Shown: positions 6,191 through 8,616 of the stretch, piece by piece
Position numbering within the stretch: position 1 is the stretch's first letter
How the letters are laid out: every line of letters begins with the position of its first letter
Assembly: GCA_021739805.1 (NCBI GenBank)
Contig: JAIPBB010000234.1
Coordinates: forward strand, 1-8,616
Reading direction: 5' to 3'
Source: Saprospiraceae bacterium
GTDB lineage: Bacteria; Bacteroidota; Bacteroidia; Bacteroidales; JAIPBB01
Length of the DNA stretch: 8,616 bases
Notes under the pieces: generated by a model
Told to the model about the DNA's origin: nothing
The model's database searches: none
Seen by the model: only the letters and a program-made list of their open reading frames with translations
Position numbers and translations under genes: made by a program

Positions 6191-8191
6191 TCAAATTTTT
6201 AATCCAATAACAGTAATATCATCAAGTTGTTCGTAATGTTCACCGTAGGCAGTCATCCATTTTTCCAATTCTTCTTTTAATTGCTCACCTTGTTGTTTCA
6301 TTGGCATACTAGAGGTTTTGGATAAAAGTCTTTTGAAAGCCTTATTCATAAATTTCTTACCTTTTGGACCACCAAATTGGTCGGGATATCCATCTGAAAA
6401 AAGAAATAGACGGTCGCCTGCTTCAACTTGAATTTCATGGTTTGTAAATTCATCCATTTTAACATGCACGGCAACAGGCATTTTGTCTGCTTTAATTTCT
6501 TCGATTCTATCTTTTGGGTCTTCAAATTCTTTATTGATATTTGCATTTCTGATTATCCACAAAGGATTATTTGCTCCTGCCCATAAAGCTCTTTTTCGGT
6601 CTTTGTTAATGGCAATAATTGACATATCCATACCGTCTTTTTGAGTTCCGTATTCTCCGGTTTGTTTTAATGCTTCAATTATGGATGAACGTAAATTATT
6701 TAAAATATCGGCAGCATTAATTACTTCTTTTTTTCGAACAATTTCGTTTAAAAATGAAATTCCAAGCATCGACATAAATGCCCCCGGCACACCATGACCG
6801 GTACAATCGGCAGCGGTAACAATCACCCAATCATTAGTTTCGGTAGCCCAGAAAAAATCGCCGCTTACAATATCTTTTGGTTTAAACAATATAAAATGTT
6901 CGCCGAGTATGTTATGAATAGTATCTTCAGCAGGCAGCATTGCTACTTGTATTTTTTTAGCATAATTAATGCTGTCAGTAATTTCCTTTTTTTGCTCAAC
7001 TACAATTTCATGCTGTTTGTGAATCTCATCTCTTTGCTTGCTGATTTGTTCTTTTTGTTGTGCGAGCAGAAGGTTCATTTTTCTTTTTACTATGTATTGT
7101 CTTACTACAATTATTATTATAATAAGAACAACCATAAAACCACCTATTACAACATTTCGGCTTTGCTTTACTTCGGTTAAAAAATCATTTTCCGGAACTG
7201 CTACTCCAATTAAGAATTTTCTGTTTTTCCCCAGTTCGAATGGTGTTATTTTTACCCACCATTTTTCATTATCTATCTTCAAACTAAATGCATCTGAATA
7301 ATTTCCATCGTATTCTTTCCATTTCAAAACTGCTAATTCTAGCACATTGCTACCTATACTATCATAATCGCAAAGTACATATTTGGCAATTGAATCCGAA
7401 TTATTAAATTTTGCTTCACTTGGCAAACCAATAACTTTTAAATCTTTTGTTAAAACAAAAGTCTTGCTGTTCTCGCTTACTTTTTCTGCTATTGTAAATT
7501 CTGAAATATTAGATAATAATATATCATACTGAATAATGTTAATGTCTTCTGTTGAAGGGCAAAAAGATTTTATTGATGCAGTAATTCCCGGAACCTGGTC
7601 TGTGAAAAAAACATATGGCTCTGTCCACCATGGTTCATTGGGATATTCTGAATTCATTGCACCAATGAACCAGGGACGTGTTCTTGGATCCCAACTTGAA
7701 TTATATTCCATCCATTCATTTATTATTTCCTTGTCAAATAAATTTCCCTTCCAACGTTCCCTTTTTATAACCATCCCTGAATCGACAGATTCAAAAACAA
7801 CATTAGTTAGCCAGCTTGTATCTTCACGTATAATTGAATATTCATTTCCTTTGGTATTCGCAATTAGAATAGTATTTATTTCAGGATAAGTATTAAAAAT
7901 AGGCAAATAATAAGAACTAATATTTTCGTAATCAACAGGATTAAGTATTCCCTGGTCACCTAATTGCTTTGTTGCAATAAGGTTTCCTTTTATTCTGTCG
8001 AAATAATTATCCAATTGGTCGTTTGCTTCACCGGTTGTTTTGTCGATAAGAGATATTGCTAGCGACTCAGCAGTATTCGACATATTAACAAGCAATGTAA
8101 AAAGCACAATAACCGAAACTGACAATACCGATATTATAAAAAAGTAGAAAGAAATTTTTCTGCTTTTTTTATTTTTTTGACCTGATTTCAT
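6191..8191 (-). CDS. Membrane Cache-sensor SpoIIE-family PP2C serine phosphatase
   Basis: This 666-aa membrane protein couples an extracytoplasmic sensor to a metal-dependent PP2C/SpoIIE serine phosphatase. Family members usually dephosphorylate STAS anti-anti-sigma-type proteins. A basic N-terminus precedes membrane helix 1 (about 13-36). A periplasmic double-Cache-like sensor (about 40-340) includes DPRTRPWFIGA (168-178) and WWTEPYVFFTDQVPGITAS (188-206), characteristic of Cache domains. Helix 2 (about 346-364) leads to a charged coiled coil (370-412) and the SpoIIE catalytic domain (about 430-664). Metal-ligand motifs are present: SGDFFW (D445), AADCTGHGVPGAFMS (D462), KDGMDMS (D519/D522), FSDGYPDQFGG (D600) and QLDDITV (D657-D658), so it should be active. 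The ATG at 8191-8189 starts just before the first helix; no Shine-Dalgarno is seen. No STAS, anti-sigma or sigma gene is visible nearby, so its substrate is unknown. It probably heads an operon with the 178-aa gene. Confidence 0.93.
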   Translation of the reverse strand: MKSGQKNKKSRKISFYFFIISVLSVSVIVLFTLLVNMSNTAESLAISLIDKTTGEANDQLDNYFDRIKGNLIATKQLGDQGILNPVDYENISSYYLPIFNTYPEINTILIANTKGNEYSIIREDTSWLTNVVFESVDSGMVIKRERWKGNLFDKEIINEWMEYNSSWDPRTRPWFIGAMNSEYPNEPWWTEPYVFFTDQVPGITASIKSFCPSTEDINIIQYDILLSNISEFTIAEKVSENSKTFVLTKDLKVIGLPSEAKFNNSDSIAKYVLCDYDSIGSNVLELAVLKWKEYDGNYSDAFSLKIDNEKWWVKITPFELGKNRKFLIGVAVPENDFLTEVKQSRNVVIGGFMVVLIIIIIVVRQYIVKRKMNLLLAQQKEQISKQRDEIHKQHEIVVEQKKEITDSINYAKKIQVAMLPAEDTIHNILGEHFILFKPKDIVSGDFFWATETNDWVIVTAADCTGHGVPGAFMSMLGISFLNEIVRKKEVINAADILNNLRSSIIEALKQTGEYGTQKDGMDMSIIAINKDRKRALWAGANNPLWIIRNANINKEFEDPKDRIEEIKADKMPVAVHVKMDEFTNHEIQVEAGDRLFLFSDGYPDQFGGPKGKKFMNKAFKRLLSKTSSMPMKQQGEQLKEELEKWMTAYGEHYEQLDDITVIGLKI

Positions 8192-8214
8192 TAAAACAGA
8201 TTAGATTTTCAAAT

Positions 8215-8222
8215 CAAAGGTA
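8215..8222 (-). promoter_or_regulatory. Candidate Bacteroidota -7 box for the phosphatase gene
   Basis: The minus strand reads TACCTTTG, an exact fit to the Bacteroidota TAnnTTTG -7 box, 23 bases from the ATG. Transcription would start near 8208, giving a leader of about 17 bases. I find no clear TTTG -33 partner, so this is tentative. Confidence 0.35.
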
Positions 8223-8288
8223 AACATTTCTTTGAATTTGAATATGAATTAATGAAGTTCTATATTTCTTTAGCTAATATAATTTGGG

Positions 8289-8296
8289 TAAATTTG
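8289..8296 (+). promoter_or_regulatory. Candidate Bacteroidota -7 box for the secreted-protein gene
   Basis: TAAATTTG fits the TAnnTTTG -7 box exactly and lies 22 bases before the GTG start, mirroring the arrangement on the opposite strand in this 127-base divergent gap. No clear TTTG -33 partner is present, so chance in AT-rich DNA is not excluded. Confidence 0.35.
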
Positions 8297-8318
8297 CATC
8301 TCACAAAACATAATAAAA

Positions 8319-8616
8319 GTGAAGATTCATAAAAAAATACCGGCAATTTTATTTTGCCTATTATTCATAAGCAATTCCTTTTCTCAGGAAAAATATTATG
8401 TCAGGTATAAATTGAACGGATTTACTGGCAAAAAAGCTTATATCGCATCAATTTATGGAAGCAGACACACAACCCTTGATTCTGCTTTTTCTGATAATTC
8501 TGATTTTATTTTTAAGTTCGATAAAATGCCGGAGCCGGGCATGTACCAGGTTTTTTTTAACGATAGTGTGTAGACCGATTTGACTGTCAATATTGAAAAT
8601 GTTTTTATTGAAACTC
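8319..8616 (+). pseudogene. Secreted DUF4369-like protein, interrupted by in-frame TAG, cut by window edge
   Basis: Translation from the GTG at 8319 gives a signal peptide (basic MKIHKK, hydrophobic core to about residue 18, likely cleavage near SFSQ) and then a beta-rich domain (VRYKLNGFTGKKAYIASIYG, 28-47; TTLDSAF, 51-57; PGMYQVFF, 73-80). That pattern of 'xLxGxxGKKxYLAxxxG ... DSAxx ... PGMYxV' resembles the N-terminal DUF4369 domain of exported Bacteroidota proteins that often end in a thioredoxin fold. The frame meets TAG at 8571-8573, but stays open after it to the window end, coding TDLTVNIENVFIET, which looks like a natural continuation of the same domain. The 84-residue product would lack the rest of the domain and any thioredoxin part. 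I therefore call it broken (or a base-call error) rather than a short gene. Upstream, TAA at 8289-8291 blocks an earlier start; no ATG is available. The family match is from memory and moderate. Confidence 0.55.

Noticed and set aside
6346..7889. Open frames on other frames and strands within the phosphatase gene
   Set aside because: They overlap the conserved catalytic and sensor regions, and their low-complexity products look like shadows of the real frame.

Overview
The window looks like a piece of a low-GC (about one third G+C by eye) Bacteroidota chromosome. This rests on several signs. ClpB has the GTTGVGKT variant P-loop that I associate with this phylum. Most genes lack a good Shine-Dalgarno, and two promoter candidates match the Bacteroidota -7 box TAnnTTTG. 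The SpoIIE-type phosphatase with a periplasmic sensor is a common Bacteroidota type, as is the exported beta-rich protein at the right edge. TAA, TGA and TAG all end intact genes here, so the standard code applies. The taxon is inferred; I cannot name a genus.

Layout: all intact genes are on the minus strand. From right to left: (i) a secreted DUF4369-like protein starts at the right edge on the plus strand (8319 onward) and is interrupted by an in-frame TAG. (ii) Divergent from it is a two-gene unit: a Cache-sensor/SpoIIE-like PP2C phosphatase (8191-6191) and, 34 bases downstream, an unrecognised 178-aa protein (6156-5620). (iii) A 240-base gap holds a hairpin, an imperfect palindrome, a 13-bp direct repeat and a sigma70-like promoter candidate, all ahead of the disaggregase gene clpB (5379-2791). 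(iv) A 248-base gap holds the clpB terminator and a small GC-rich hairpin. (v) A membrane NarL-type sensor histidine kinase (2542-749) is followed by its probable partner, a NarL/FixJ response regulator (492-1, cut by the left edge). A tandem 7/23-bp repeat lies directly against the kinase stop codon.

How the genes may work together: the kinase and regulator form a plausible two-component system responding to an extracytoplasmic ligand. The phosphatase is a second, separate membrane-signal output, probably acting on a STAS-type protein encoded elsewhere. ClpB is a general stress chaperone with its own promoter and terminator. I see no defence system, CRISPR array, mobile element, tRNA or rRNA, and no clear new multi-gene system. 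The points most worth a second look are the TAG-interrupted secreted gene, the repeats ahead of clpB, the repeat between kinase and regulator, and the phosphatase/178-aa pair.
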